Shown in pieces: positions 47,830-59,678 of a DNA stretch of 64,000 bases. Source of the DNA: Chalara sp. BL73 (Eukaryota; Ascomycota; Leotiomycetes; Helotiales); assembly GCA_918026815.1 (NCBI GenBank), contig CAKJVC010000072.1, forward strand, positions 248,001-312,000, read 5' to 3'. The notes beneath the pieces were generated by a model. The model saw only the letters and a list, made by a program, of their open reading frames with translations, did no database searches and was not told the origin of the DNA. Each line of letters opens with the position of its first letter. Position 1 is the stretch's first letter. The translations under genes and the position numbers were made by a program.

Positions 47830-48990
47830 ATGGACGACAATAATCCAGGCCGACGAGCGCTTGACGAGCAGAGCTTTTTATCTGGTAGTGGTGGTGTTGC
47901 ATATGGGCTTCCAAGTCAACGGCAACCACAGGAGAGTACGTCCAACCGACCGCCGGTCACACATAACATGGCAGCTTCCAATCCTGTCCTGGGTGCAGGA
48001 CAGAGTTACACCCCATATTATCCCGCACAGCCTACCTCGTTCTCAGTAGCACCAGCGGCCCAGCAGTATTCTGCGCAGTCTAGCTACACACAGGAAAGTC
48101 AGAGACAAGCACAACCCTACTCGGGCTACGGTAACGCACCAGAGGCGCTGTATAACAACTCAGTAACGTCTAGCTATAGCACTGGCGGTCAGTTCAACCC
48201 CCGACCTGGAAATATGGGCATGATTGCGGACACGGTCAACTCATTCTATCCAAACACACAACCTTCGCTAGGCGTCCCGTCAGCATTACAGCATCAAGCT
48301 TCCTCGGGCTCAACCGCTGCATATCAACCAAGTACCCCTGAACGTGGTCTCAGTACCCAACAAGGCTATCCTTCTACATCTCACATGGGAGGAATGACAC
48401 AAGCCCCGGTCGCTCAAGCTCAGGACACCTACCAACCGCCAGCTGAAAGTCTTGAAACTGCATATAACAGTTATCAGGATGCGCTGAAGAAGATTTTCCA
48501 GAACATCGTGGAAGGGCAATTGCCCGTCGCCGGGCGGTCTCTGCTGGAGATATCGCGCTGGCTGTTGGGAAATGTTGAATTGCTCGGTAAGCTCTCTTTT
48601 TCTTCTGTTAGATCTTATAGACTAATTGTCTCTGATAATAAAGGCCTTACTGCAGACGAGAAATCCCTTCACGGCGATCGAATCACCCTCTGGGGAGAAT
48701 TCAACACAGCCTGGATAGGCATATTTACGAAGCAGATACAAATGATAGAGTCAATGGAGACTAATCAGAGCAACCTTATCCCGGCCAATGTGATTCAAAG
48801 CATGGGTGATGAATTGATTAGGCTTAATGATGCTATTGAGGGTCAAGCTCTGGTCGACTACCAATATGGAGTTGCCGAAGAACAGATTCTAGATGGTACT
48901 TCACCCCTAAGCTGAAAATCGCGATTATAGACTAATGAAGACATAGTGATGACCCAGTGTCTCGATTACATGAGAAGTCCTTCATCTTAG
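47830..48990 (+). CDS. Unrecognised Q/S/Y-rich fungal protein
   Basis: I cannot name this family. Three exons (47830-48586, 48644-48895, 48947-48990) give 350 aa. Residues 1 to about 205 are low complexity, rich in Gln, Ser, Tyr, Pro and Gly, and probably disordered. From about 210 there is an alpha-helical domain: SYQDALKKIFQNIVEG, GRSLLEISRWLLG, GLTADEKSLHGDRITLWGEFNTAW, ELIRLNDAIEGQ. Both introns contain an ACTAAT branch point. Without the second splice the frame ends at 48915 with GTSPLS; with it the helix continues as ILDVMTQCLDYMRS, which I prefer. A transcription-related or scaffolding role would be a guess from the disordered N-terminus. Confidence 0.75.
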
Positions 48991-49825
48991 AGAGTTATCG
49001 AACATAATGTGTACTTTTCTCTCGGCTTGCTGTATATTTTTGTAGGGCATTTCTTTGCTTGGTATTTAGCGCTCTCCTTTTTTATTTGGTAAGAATATGG
49101 ATTATTGGGCCGGTCCTATTGGTGTTGGCGGATTCACGTTCATGGCTTTTATGACAGTCTATCACCACGATGGGAATTTTGGGCCGGCGGGGGAATGGTC
49201 GGTGGTTACTGTAATGATGGGGTAAAATAAATGTTATACAAGGGTGGGCTTTCACAGGCACGGTGTTCTTTCGGTGGCACAAGAAAAATGGATCGAGTTT
49301 AGGAGTCACACCGTTTGAGAGGAGCTGTACGAGAGAGTACATATTTTTAGACAAACTGTACATATTACCTACCAAAATGAGGCTAATTTGAGAAAATCTG
49401 GATTACCCCAATTTCCAGGGAGAGCTATATGCTGAGTTTACTACCACTACTTTCTTGAAAACGAAAAAAGAAAGCTGAACATGGCGCCAAGCTGTATTCT
49501 GAAGACCGGGACATAGGAAAAGCGCCCACCTCGGTCAGCTGCAGAAGCGACTTCGAGTTGGACAGACGATCCTTTCATCCAGTAGGAACAAGCTAACCTG
49601 TCAACGAATGAGGCAGAAAGGTCGGTGCAAGATCTCGACCAAGAATAGGGCAATATCAGGCTGGGAGATCGACAGTTCTATTGGAACCTGCTAGCTATAG
49701 CAGCGGTTACTTGCATATGAGGTTGGATGTCAGGTGACGCATTATGTCCGTGCGGAGGTGCCTTTCGGAAGTAGGGCGGATATTTTACTTTGTTTTCCCA
49801 GTGTTTCCGTGCTCCTTGCAAAGCT

Positions 49826-49841
49826 GGGGGGGGGGGGGGGG
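49826..49841 (+). repeat. Poly-G tract (G16)
   Basis: Sixteen consecutive G bases, followed by an A and five more G. It can form G-quadruplex structures and is a likely sequencing and assembly weak point. Confidence 0.9.
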
Positions 49842-49876
49842 AGGGGGATATCTGATGGGCGGGGCCCAGGGTTTTG

Positions 49877-49898
49877 CTCTCTCTCTCTCTCTCTCTCT
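49877..49898 (+). repeat. (CT)11 microsatellite
   Basis: Eleven CT units 36 bases right of the poly-G tract; simple-sequence DNA. Confidence 0.9.
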
Positions 49899-51093
49899 AG
49901 TTCTCCATATAGATAGATCCGTTTTATATTGGATGCCACCATTTCTATACGGGGTTCCTTCGGTGCTTTTTTTTTTGGGTGGATGTGGATGTGAGCAGGG
50001 GGGGGGTGGAAGGAAGGAGGGATATCAATCAGCTTGCGTAGGGTGGGATGTGACGGAGGCTTGTGTCACCCCACGGATGAATGACCAACCTGAGATCCAG
50101 GGCGGCGAGACATGCAGCGGCAAGAAATCCCAATGACCGTAAATCCGGGTCAGACTTCTAAAGGAAGTGGGTAGTGGCTTGATGGCTTTGAGGCTTTGAC
50201 AGCCTTGCAGGAAAGCAACATTGGGTGCTTAATTGGGCATGCTATTGGTGTGGGTGGTATCTCAGGGTTAGCGAAGGGGGGTGTGTGGGATTGATCGACA
50301 TGGGGCTGCGCACTGGGGGGCGTTGGTTGCCTCGTTTGTGTGAAAAACTTGGGCAAGGAAAAAGTAATGTTTGATGGCCCGATGGAGGCCTGCGACCTTG
50401 ATTATGCGCTCTGGTCCCTTGGTTTAAAAGTGCGCTGATTTGTCATGATGTTTATCAATTCATGTTTCGTTCTGTTCTCAAAGACCCGTCCATCGTCTTT
50501 GGGGAGGGATGCCTTGGGAACCTATATGATAAATCAGAAGTCAATATTATGACTCTTTCCTAGTTAGTGAATCTGAGACAGATCGAAATGAAAGCTTACG
50601 GCTGAACTTCAGCGTCACTTGATATCCTTTCTAATATACACAAGTTACTACAATAGATTTCTTACATGCAGTGTTCACTTATTTGGTGGAGTGACACGGA
50701 ATATACCTTGCCAGATGCGTGGAGAAGATAAGTTAAGCCGAGTATTGCTGATGTAACCTGCGCTTCGCCTCGTCCAAAAGCATGGAAAGTCACAGTTTTG
50801 AAGAGGGATGCCGGATCATAACTCACGAGGCAAAGATGTTGGGAATATGAAGAGACGTAACTTGCATTGGAATTTTCGTCACCTTTGATACATCTGTCCC
50901 GTATCCGGCTTGACCAGTGAAGATAATTTATTATAGACAAGAACAGAAGTTAAAACGACTTGTGATTCGCTTCAAGATATTATGATCATGGCAAACGTTA
51001 ACTGCACACGATGCTACGTGGGGATACCACATGGTAGGTTGCTATTTGAAGTACAATATTTTGATACACATACAGATATACACGAGATACCTT

Positions 51094-52124
51094 CTATCTC
51101 TTAACCCACGCAGGCTTCTTCCTTGCCTTGACATGACCTGGCTTCTTTCTCTCTACTCTCCTTGGATCACGAGTAATACATCCAGCTATACCTAACATTA
51201 GTATCATTTCTTCAAAAAAACACAGCTTGGGTATGGCAAAAACAAAAAAGAATGAGTCATACCTCTTCTCAAAGCTGGTTTTAAAGCCGGCTCATGTGCA
51301 ATCAATGCCTTGGCAACGGCTAAAGTCAGAGCCTCTGCTTGTCCAGTTGTGCCACCCCCTTCCACCAAGGCCCAAACATTGTACTTGTCAATCCTATCTG
51401 TTGCTTTCAATCCCCAAATAGCACTCTCCCGATCATGTATTCGGCTGAATGCCTCTGCAAGTGTCTTGCCATTGACCAACACCTCTCCTGTACCTTCAAC
51501 CACCCACGCTCTGGCGGTCGACGTTTTCCGCCTGCCATGGCCAAGAGCCCGACCCATTTCATCTATTGGCGTTGGTTTGGCCACATTTCGGAAAGGATTG
51601 ATATTTCTCTTATATTGATTTAACACATTGACCACATCTTGAGGCATTACAGAATGGTGTATACAATTGAGACGAGCTAGAATTTCCAGAATCTTCTGGT
51701 ACTTCGCAGCCCCAACTCTCTCATTGACAACATCACGGTATTCTGCAAGCGTGACCCATGATACCCGTGGTGCATCAACCGGTTTAACCCTTGGTAGACT
51801 TGCGTATTTCTGTGCTAATTGTTGCATAGTAAGAAGATCGTCGATGAAATGGGGTTGTGCTGTAAAATATGAAGGCGAATCGGGAACAAGTCTTGCGTAA
51901 AATGGAGTTTTAGCATCATTTCTGCCTCGCCCTCTATTCTCTGCTACTTCCTCGAAGCGAATCTCTGGTGCCGCAATTCCAGCCTGCAACCTTGACGAGG
52001 TCGACATATGATTTTGGGATGGCTTAATGTTTCGGTTCCTTAACAAAAATTTGAAAATCGGCCGTGGCATGTGCGCGCATCGCAGGCCTGAGGGAAGGCC
52101 TGCGGGAAGCCAGGCTGACTTCAT
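51094..52124 (-). CDS. MRPS9: Mitochondrial ribosomal protein uS9m
   Basis: Small-subunit protein of the mitochondrial ribosome; its C-terminal tail reaches the P-site tRNA in bacteria. Two exons (52124-51263, 51191-51094) give 319 aa. The N-terminus (MKSAWLPAGLPSGLRC..RPIFKFLLRNRN) is basic without acidic residues, as a mitochondrial presequence would be. The uS9 domain covers about 195-319: GRRKTSTARAWVVEGTGEVLVNG, the segment VEGGGTTGQAEALTLAVAKAL, and after the intron GCITRDPRRVERKKPGHVKARKK, ending WVKR. The fungal-specific middle part (55-190) matches other fungal MRPS9. The second exon is needed for the universally conserved RDPRRVERKK. Confidence 0.93.
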
Positions 52125-52364
52125 GGTGAGGGTGAGGACTGATGGTACAGCGCTTCAGCCAGGTAAAGTTTTGAGGTTGTCGGATGAGGCTCTATAGCAA
52201 CTTTAATTTATGACACGTGATATGATTATAGTGGGTATTTCTAACCATACAAAGCTAGCTTATTTTCGTGAGCACAATGCCCAACTTGAACTTTTTTCTG
52301 CCCCGCCATCAACAAAACACTCAAAAACAAACCCAAACACTTTTGTATTTCGAATACCGCAAAT

Positions 52365-54007
52365 ATGGCATCATTCGGAACACTTTACACCTACCCCGTA
52401 TGTTGAATCCATTTGGCAGCAGTCTCGGCGTCTCAATTTCCTCTTGGAGACAGTCTAAACATGCCCCTCAGTTGTGACTAACCTTTCTCTAGGGCAACCC
52501 AAGAAGCACTGCCATTCTCGCAGTTGCGAAGGCCAACAATATCGATCTCGAGCTTGTTGAGACTACCCCAGTTAAAGGTGTTTCTGCCGAGTATTTGAAG
52601 TATAACAAACTTGGAAAGGTCCCAACCTTCGTTGGTGCCGATGGCTACGTTCTCCACGAGGCTATCGCCATTGCCATCTACAGTACGTCAAAGATAATTA
52701 CATGCGTTTCCAAGTTTCGTCCAAGTTATTTGCTACGATGAAAAACAAATGTCATACAGTTATCCCTGTCTTAATCATCCGTGTTGATTTTTAATAATTA
52801 GACTCTGAGCATAATTTGTTTCTGTTGTTGATGGTTGCTCCCCTAACTAGCTCATTCTAACAAGGACTAAGTCACCTCCCAAAATGAGAAAACAACCCTT
52901 CTCGGTAAGACGAAGCAGGAGTAGGTTTTCTTTTCTTCTACAAGCCTTCCGCACCTACTGATCTCTTTTCAGTTACGCTTCCATCTTGAAGTGGCTGTCC
53001 TACTTTAATTCTGAAGTCCTCCCAACCCTTGGTGGGTGGTACCTACCTCTTATCGGTAGAAACCCTTACAACAAGAAAATTGTTGAGGAGTCATCAAAGG
53101 TTGCCCTTAAGGTCGTCAATGTTGTTGAGGAGCATCTTTTGGACAACACCTATTTGGCTGGCGAGCGCATCACTCTCGCTGACCTATACGCTGCCGGTAT
53201 CATCTCCCGTGGCTTCGAGTTCTTCTTCGACAAGGAGTGGCGTGCTAAGAATCCCAACGTAACTCGTTGGTATGAGACCGTCTACAACCAACCAATCTAC
53301 AGCGCTGTCGTTGGCAAGCTCAACTTCATCGAAGAAGGTCTCAAGAATGCCCCACCAAAGAAGCCAGAGCAACCAAAGAAGGAGGCCGCGCCAAAGGCGG
53401 CTCCTAAGCCAAAGGCAAAGGAAGCCGATGAGGAAGAAGAAGAGGCCCCGGCCGCACCAAAGCCAAAGCACCCTCTCGAGGCTCTCCCAAAGGCGACCGT
53501 GCCATTAGATGAGTGGAAGCGCCAATACTCCAACAGTGATACTCCTGTTGCGCTCAAGTGGTTCTGGGAGAACATCAACTTTGAGGAGTACTCAATCTGG
53601 AAGGTGGACTACAAGTACAATGATGAGTTGACCCAAGTCTTCATGTCTTCCAACTTGATTGGCGGCTTCTTTGCCAGACTCGAGGGTTCTCGCAAATACA
53701 TCTTCGGGTGTGCTTCCGTCTATGGTGCCAGTAACGACTCCATTATCCAGGGTGCTTTCGTCATCCGTGGCCAGGAAGCTCTTCCAGCTTTCGATGTCGC
53801 CCCTGATTATGAGAGTTATGAGTTTACCAAGCTTGACCCAACAAAGGTTGAAGATAAGTCATTTGTTGATGAACAATGGACTTGGGAGAAGCCAATTACC
53901 GTTAACGGCAAGGAGTACCCACACGCTGATGGCAAGGTAGGATTCAAAATCTACACAAATTAATCATAGGATATAGGCTAACCACAATGCAATAGGTCTT
54001 CAAGTAG
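52365..54007 (+). CDS. TEF4: Translation elongation factor eEF1B gamma
   Basis: Gamma subunit of the eEF1B exchange factor that recharges eEF1A with GTP. Five exons (52365-52397, 52493-52682, 52872-52920, 52973-53936, 53996-54007) give 415 aa. An N-terminal GST-like domain (MASFGTLYTYPGNPRST; VPTFVGADGYVLHEAIAIAIY) is followed by the GST C-terminal helices (LADLYAAGIISRGFEFFF), a Lys/Ala/Glu/Pro-rich linker at about 218-255, and the EF1G domain (LDEWKRQYSN; LKWFWENIN; SRKYIFGCASVYG). The last exon is 12 nt (VFK, stop), required for the conserved GKVFK end. The third exon is 49 nt, and its acceptor is the second of two AG sites seven bases apart. Yeast has two paralogues (Tef4, Cam1); the symbol is by analogy. 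Confidence 0.95.
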
Positions 54008-54375
54008 ATGTTTCAGTTCAGACTTTTACGATTATCATGACTTTGCACACGTTTGGCGAATTCTTAGTGATTGATAGATTATTAGTCAGAATAAAACTTC
54101 GCATTGAGAATACCTTGAAGCTTTATCGCCCTGACTTGATATTAATGATGATACTGATATTCTTTAACAAGCTGTTAGTTTTTTATGTACTTTTACGGGG
54201 ATATGAGTATATGGGGATTACTTACGTTTCCTATCGTTGCTGTCTTGTGCGGGGCACTCGGCCTGGAGTTCGACTGATCATAATTAATCTAATCCCGTAC
54301 TAGGAATTGATATCATATGCTTATTGGCGTAAATGAAATAGCTGGTTGCGCGGAGATGCTGGCATCGAATTGGCA
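54008..54375. other. Convergent intergenic region eEF1Bg/HAD
   Basis: This 368-base AT-rich stretch holds the 3' flanks of two converging genes. Nothing else is supported. Confidence 0.55.
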
Positions 54376-55196
54376 CTATGTTGGACGACGGCCTGGCATT
54401 CGCGCCAGGTGTCCTTTGAAAGGTGCGGTGCGGAGATATCCACTGACATTTGAGTGTCTGCTCAGTTCGTTCAGATAATCATGAACTGCAGGTAAAACAT
54501 TATCAGTCAAATCTCCGGTCCAGTCCGGTACTTCAATGATATTGTGAGGCTCGGCCTTCGCCTTCTCAAGAGAGTCGTCAATGAGAACAGTATTAGTTTG
54601 GTTCCATCTTCCGCCCATTTGATAATTAGGGTGAGATTCCCCAACTTCAGGATTGTCCCAAAGCTTGGTCAGCCGTTTGTAGCAGATAGTCCTGGCCGCG
54701 TAGTCCGCTTTCGTCAGGTTGAAGCTTCCACGGCCCCAGATAGCGACGACCTCGCGGAGCCGCGCTGGGGGAATGATAGCCTTCACCATGGCAGCTACGT
54801 TGGGCTCCCTAGCAGACGACCAGATCACCACTTGGAAAGTGTCTAGGCAATACTGAACGAATCTCGCTGCATTCGGCCGCAGTGTGAAATGTGTAGGTCG
54901 AGCTCTGCTTGGCCGGAAGAGAAGTGTGCCGTTCAAGTCGATAACAACAAGCAGATTTTGCGGTTCTGGAAGCAGTTGTGGGAGAATGAGACTTCTCTGG
55001 ACGTATTCTTCAGTAGGATTAGGAATTCCTCCAGAGGCTTCTGAAGGTTCAGTCTTTTGCTCTCTCGGGCGGCTGGCTCTGACAGGAACTAAGATGGATG
55101 TTAGCCATAACCGATATAATAGGAACTGCTCAGTGTTAGGGCTAGTGAGAGCAAACCTTCGCGCTGCCCTGTGGTATGATATGGGGGCGTTGCCAT
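54376..55196 (-). CDS. FCP1/NIF-like HAD-family protein with altered motif I
   Basis: HAD-superfamily protein of the NLI-interacting-factor/FCP1 type. Two exons (55196-55157, 55088-54376) give 250 aa. Visible parts are motif I VVIDLNGTLLFRP (Asp64, Asn66), motif II VIWSSAREPNV, the capless FCPH core, and motif III VLIDDSLEKA. In active members motif I is DxDxT; here the second Asp is Asn66. It also has a soluble Pro/Glu-rich N-terminus without a mitochondrial presequence, so it is not Tim50. Either the Asn is normal for its subfamily or the protein is a pseudo-phosphatase. It is divergent from RRP36. Confidence 0.82.
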
Positions 55197-55594
55197 TTTA
55201 AAAGAAGCTGAGATGTTCGTTTCTGTAGCTCGAGGTTTGTAGACTCCTTGGGAAGGGCTTTTGGTCTTTTTTGTATATGTATAGGGTCCCTTTTGCGCTA
55301 CAGTAGTGGTTGAAAATAAGGCAAGCTTTGTTATTTGACTCACAGTGCCGTTCAAGACGACATGGCTGTTGCCTCGTAGGAACATAAGTTGGCGATAGCC
55401 CGTAAAATTCATGTCCGTATCACTAAACCAAACATTAAAGATCTGTTGGTCTAAAATTATTCTGCCGCCTAATCCTACCATTGACCGCTCAAGATTTGGC
55501 TAAATAAGCTTAGCGCATTTCTTTTTCTAGTTTCCTGGTATCTAGGCTCTTACAATTTCTTGGTACAGAGGATTCAAAGATTGAAGACTATAGA
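55197..55594. promoter_or_regulatory. Divergent promoter HAD protein/RRP36
   Basis: This 398-base stretch separates two divergent start codons. No repeat or ORF is supported. Confidence 0.5.
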
Positions 55595-56539
55595 ATGTCT
55601 TCCTTGAAGCGGAAAATTGATAGCCAGGGTCTGAAACGACGTGTGAGACCAAGAAGAGATGCTAGCGAAGACCTTGAATCTATATCCTCATCACCATCCG
55701 CAAATGGAGACGCTTCGGAGAAGGAGGGGATAGACGCTTCAGATTCTGCAGACAGCGAAGCAGAAGAAGAGCAGGTGGGTACGATTCCAAACCTTCGCTT
55801 ATGCTTCTGACATTCGACACAGTCTAACTCTCCGGAACCTGAAGGCCCTGATGCTGGATCTATATCGTTTGGCGCATTGGCAAAAGCCCAAGCTTCTATA
55901 ACAAAGTCTAGCAAGAAGGTTAGCAAGCAGTCAACGAAAGATGAAGATGGCTGGGAAGATAACGAAGCCGTGGAACGCAAAGCAGGTCGCAAAGACAAGC
56001 GAGACTTCAATCGCTCAAGCAAGCATGCGCCTACCGAAATCTCAAGTAGGAAAGCTGTCTCTCGAAAGCGAGAAGTGGTCCCCATACCCAAACGCGAGAT
56101 TCGAGACCCGAGATTCGAATCTATGACCGGCCCTGTCGACGAGGCGAGGGTTCGGAAGGCGTATGCTTTCTTAGACGATTATAGGGAGGATGAAATGAAG
56201 GAGTTGCGGGAGCAGATTAAGAAGAGTAAAAATGAAGACGAGAAGGAGAGAATAAAGCGGACACTGTTGTCCATGGAGTCGAAGAAGAAGGCACAGATGC
56301 GTAAGGATAAGGAACAGGAGATTCTGGATCGGCATCGGAAGGAAGAGAAGGAGCTTGTGAGGAAAGGAAAACAACCTTTCTATCTCAAAAAGACGGAGCA
56401 GAAGAAGCGTGTATTGTTAGAGCAGTACGGTGAGATGAAGGGCAAGCAGCTTGATAGGGTAATCGAGCGAAGGAGAAAGAAGATAGAAGGGAAAGAGAAG
56501 AAGAAGTTGCCGTTCGCGAGAAGAGGTGCCGAATCTTGA
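55595..56539 (+). CDS. RRP36: rRNA biogenesis protein Rrp36
   Basis: Nucleolar protein of the small-subunit processome needed for early cleavages of 35S pre-rRNA. Two exons (55595-55774, 55823-56539) give 298 aa. The first third is basic then Ser/Glu/Asp-rich. The RRP36 domain runs from about 160: EIRDPRFESMTGPVDEARVRKAYAFLDDYR, then a long charged helix (MKELREQIKKSKNEDEKERIKRTL), and the signature KQPFYLKKTEQKKRVLLEQY near the end, closing with EKKKLPFARRGAES. High Lys/Arg/Glu content matches the family. Start is the first in-frame ATG. Confidence 0.93.
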
Positions 56540-57028
56540 GAGAGGTTAGATCATCGCACCAGTGCTGGAGAAAAGCATAAATCGAGGACCAGCAGCACGA
56601 CTATCATACAGCCATGCATTCATTTTCTAGTCAGAATATAGTTCCAGCATATCATATTGAATGAGCTAGGTTAAGGGTCCTTGCCAAGCTTACGAAATAT
56701 TCGAATTAAGGGCTAGCCGTACTTATGGGGGAAAGCTTGATTCACAAAGAACCAGCCATGCTTAGGATGTTGCAGCAACCTGGGAGTACCTGGAAATCAC
56801 ACAAGATTTTCCACAAGATATTATAATTCTTATCTCCTCAAGATTTGAGCAGCCATAGAAAATGAGTTGAATGAAAGAATGCGGTCTTAATGAACCAATC
56901 AAAGGGCTTATTACATTCGCAACCTTCAAACCCGCGAAGAAAAATTGAGCACAGAATTGCCTATTTAGGAATTTGAGTTGTAATTTATGAACCTTGTCGG
57001 CTTATTGATAAAATCTAATATACAATAT
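56540..57028. other. Convergent intergenic region RRP36/COQ8
   Basis: This 489-base AT-rich stretch lies between two converging stop codons. No gene or repeat is supported. Confidence 0.55.
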
Positions 57029-59678
57029 TTATCTCAGGCCTGCCTTCACCATACTATTTTGAAACAGCTCTCGACATCTTACACGGCTTCCAAGCCTTGC
57101 ACATAGCAAGAAAGCACCACTCAGCTTTCTATGTAGACTATATGTCTCCTCCGGTGGCGGCGCCAACCTCTCCTTGATCATCACAGGAATAAGGGCCTTC
57201 ACTCTCTCAGTAATAGTTTGGTCTCTAAAGTCATAGATTTCTGGCGACGATTCCAGGAAAGGCTCCGCAAGAGTAAGTACTGACGCTATGTGAGCATCAA
57301 GCATAGTCTTGGACTCGTTCCCAGTTAAATAGCCCAGCTCAATAGATATATCTCTCACAGTGTCTCTATCGGACCTCGAAGCTGCTTCCAGCAGCTTTAC
57401 GTATCTGGTAATGAACTCGCCTGGGTACTCTCTACTTGCACCAAAGTCTAAAAGCTCCAATTTTTGGGTATTCGCATTATATAGGAAGTTCGTCCAGTTA
57501 GGATCCGTCTGCATATACTTGAACTCGACAATCTCACGCAGACATAACCGAAGGATCTGGGTTCCAATCCAATCCTTTTGTTCTTGCGTAAAAGTCAAAA
57601 TACGGGTCACCCCAACACCATTCATAAATTCCATAGTTAAGACCTGCTTGCCGGAAGCCTCAGGGTAGATTTTTGGAACAAGAAATGTATCCTCTTCGCC
57701 GGCAAGCAATTGCGAGAAGCGCCGTCCACATTCTGCTTCTCGAATGTAGTCGCACTCCCATGCCAGCTCAGTGCGAGCATTCGCAATAGTTTTGTCTAGA
57801 AACAATCCTTTAGGAAGCACACGTGATGCAGTAAGGAGAATAGCCAGGTTATTCAAGTCCGAGTCTATTGAATCTGCAACACCAGGATACTGGATTTTGA
57901 CTGCAACAGTGGCACCATTAGACTTTAGCGTAGCTCGGTGGACCTGTCCAATTGATGCAGCTGCCAAAGGCATTTCTTCAAAGCTGGAGAAGAGATCGCC
58001 CCAATCTGGCCCCAAGTTTGCAATAAGAACTTTGTTCCGCTGAGAAGCTGGCATGTAATCTGCTCGATCTTGGACCCGTTGCAGAATCTCTTGGATTGGA
58101 AGTGGAAGCATCTTTGAGTCTTGGAAACTTATCATCTGGCCTAGTTTCAACGCTGCACCTCTCATCTGTGATAGTTTGGCCACCAGTCTGTCCATATTTC
58201 CGGCACTGAGCAGATATGAACCTTCGCCTACACCTCCGCCGGCTCGACGAAGACTCTCAGTAACAGCGCCTCCCAGCATCCCAGCCGCAAGGCCACCATA
58301 ATTCCACAATCTTCCGAGTCTTGAAGAGGGAACTCTGGATTCTCGTAACTCATATGGGCGAGCTTCGGGTTCAACAGATTCGTTTTCCTAGATCACCGTT
58401 AGCTATCAGATCAAGTTCTCATTACTCTGATCACTTCTAGAAGAGATTGATTACCTTAATTATTGGCTGAGGTGTTCCTGCAAGCTTCGCTTCATCAATA
58501 TGTTTTTGCGCAAAATTGGCATTCTTTGGAATCGAACGTGGTGCTGTAGAAGCCTGTCCAGCTCCTAGTGTTCTGGGAACTGTCTGAGGTGAGTTGAATA
58601 CATTGAAAGTGTCCTGGTTTTTGCCATCGGCCAGCTCAGTCTTCTCAGTAGGTGTATCTCGGACAGCTTTGAGCTTCAAATCTTCTTGCTCTCCGTAAGC
58701 TCGACCTCCCAGCAATCTAGCAACTCGTGGGCTATGAAATATATCTGTATTTACACCTGTAGGCACTTGGTCTTGTTTAGGAATTGCTTCTACGGCAGGA
58801 ATATGTGTGGCTGTAACTCCATATGCGGTGTAAAAGGATTCGGAGTTAACTTCTTCATTTGATGTATGATTTTCTTGTATGTCAGAAGTGTGCTTTGGAA
58901 TTTTGACCCGAGGTAAAGATGAAAGCGTTGGCGATATGTGACTAGGCTTTCGATAGAAGACATCCTCGTCATGACCTTCTTCCAATGGATCTGCAAACGC
59001 GTCCCCATCTGCAACAATAGATGGTATTTGTAGTTCAGATCGCCTTTGCTTAGTTCGGGCATCAGTTGATGAGAGAGGCTTCGAGATTGGTGTAGGAATC
59101 GAGAGTTGATCGGAAGAATCTGGTTGAAGGCTAGTATCTCTGAGAGGAGCCTTGGGAGGTTCGACTTGGGAAGTACGTGGGAAGACAATATCTTGATCGA
59201 TGTCTTGTGTCTCATTGTTATAGTTATCTGGAGGAATAGTGCCGTCTGGAAGTGGATAGCGGCCTGCCCTTTCTTGGTGAACATTTAGATCGCTTGTTGG
59301 AAGCTTGTCTGTTGCAGTATTGCTGCTGGAGCTTTCGTAGAAATGATCCTGCATCAAACCATCCTTTGTATTAATATTTTGGTCATTGCCCTGTACAGAC
59401 TTTGTGCTTGGTATCGGATTTTTTGAATGATCAACCAATTTTCCCTCTTCAGCTTCCTTTGTCCAAGTTGGAGCACTTTCATTGAGACGTGATGCGAGAA
59501 TTGAAGCAGCTTTGGCAGTCTCTGTGACCCTTTCAGTCTGTTGCCGGACTGCTGCCGCTAAAGTCGATGTCCTGTTATACACATCAAGTTGTCGTGCCCT
59601 CAAAGCTAAGTGCTTCTGCGCAACACTTCGAGTGGCATTGAAAAGTGCAGCCAGGTCCAAGAGCCTCTTGCCCGACAT
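57029..59678 (-). CDS. COQ8: Coenzyme Q biosynthesis atypical kinase Coq8 (ABC1/ADCK)
   Basis: UbiB-family atypical kinase/ATPase on the matrix side of the mitochondrial inner membrane; it supports the coenzyme Q synthesis complex. Two exons (59678-58455, 58387-57029) give 860 aa. The kinase-like part is intact: KxGQ motif KLGQ at about 489-492, the Ala-rich nucleotide loop AAASIGQVH, ATP lysine in VAVKIQYPG, DPNWTNFLYN, and DFGASREY. Residues 1-408 precede it: a helical start (LFNATRSVAQKHLALRARQ) and then a long Ser/Asp/Pro/Gln-rich region that looks disordered, much longer than in yeast Coq8 (501 aa). Part of this extension is found in other filamentous fungi. No cleavable presequence is obvious. 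Confidence 0.92.

Larger units (their letters stand above)
48991..51093. other. Gene-poor gap with simple repeats
   Basis: This 2.1-kb stretch has no supported gene. It contains a G16 run and a (CT)11 run near 49826-49898 and further G-rich patches around 50000. The ORFs over these tracts are low complexity and rejected. Confidence 0.55.

Noticed and set aside
49734..50136. ORFs over the G16 and CT tracts
   Set aside because: Open only because of homopolymer and dinucleotide repeats (poly-Gly, Ser-Leu runs).
53184..53471. Leu/Trp-rich ORF on the minus strand
   Set aside because: Shadow of the Lys/Ala/Glu-rich linker of eEF1B gamma; composition follows from the coding strand.
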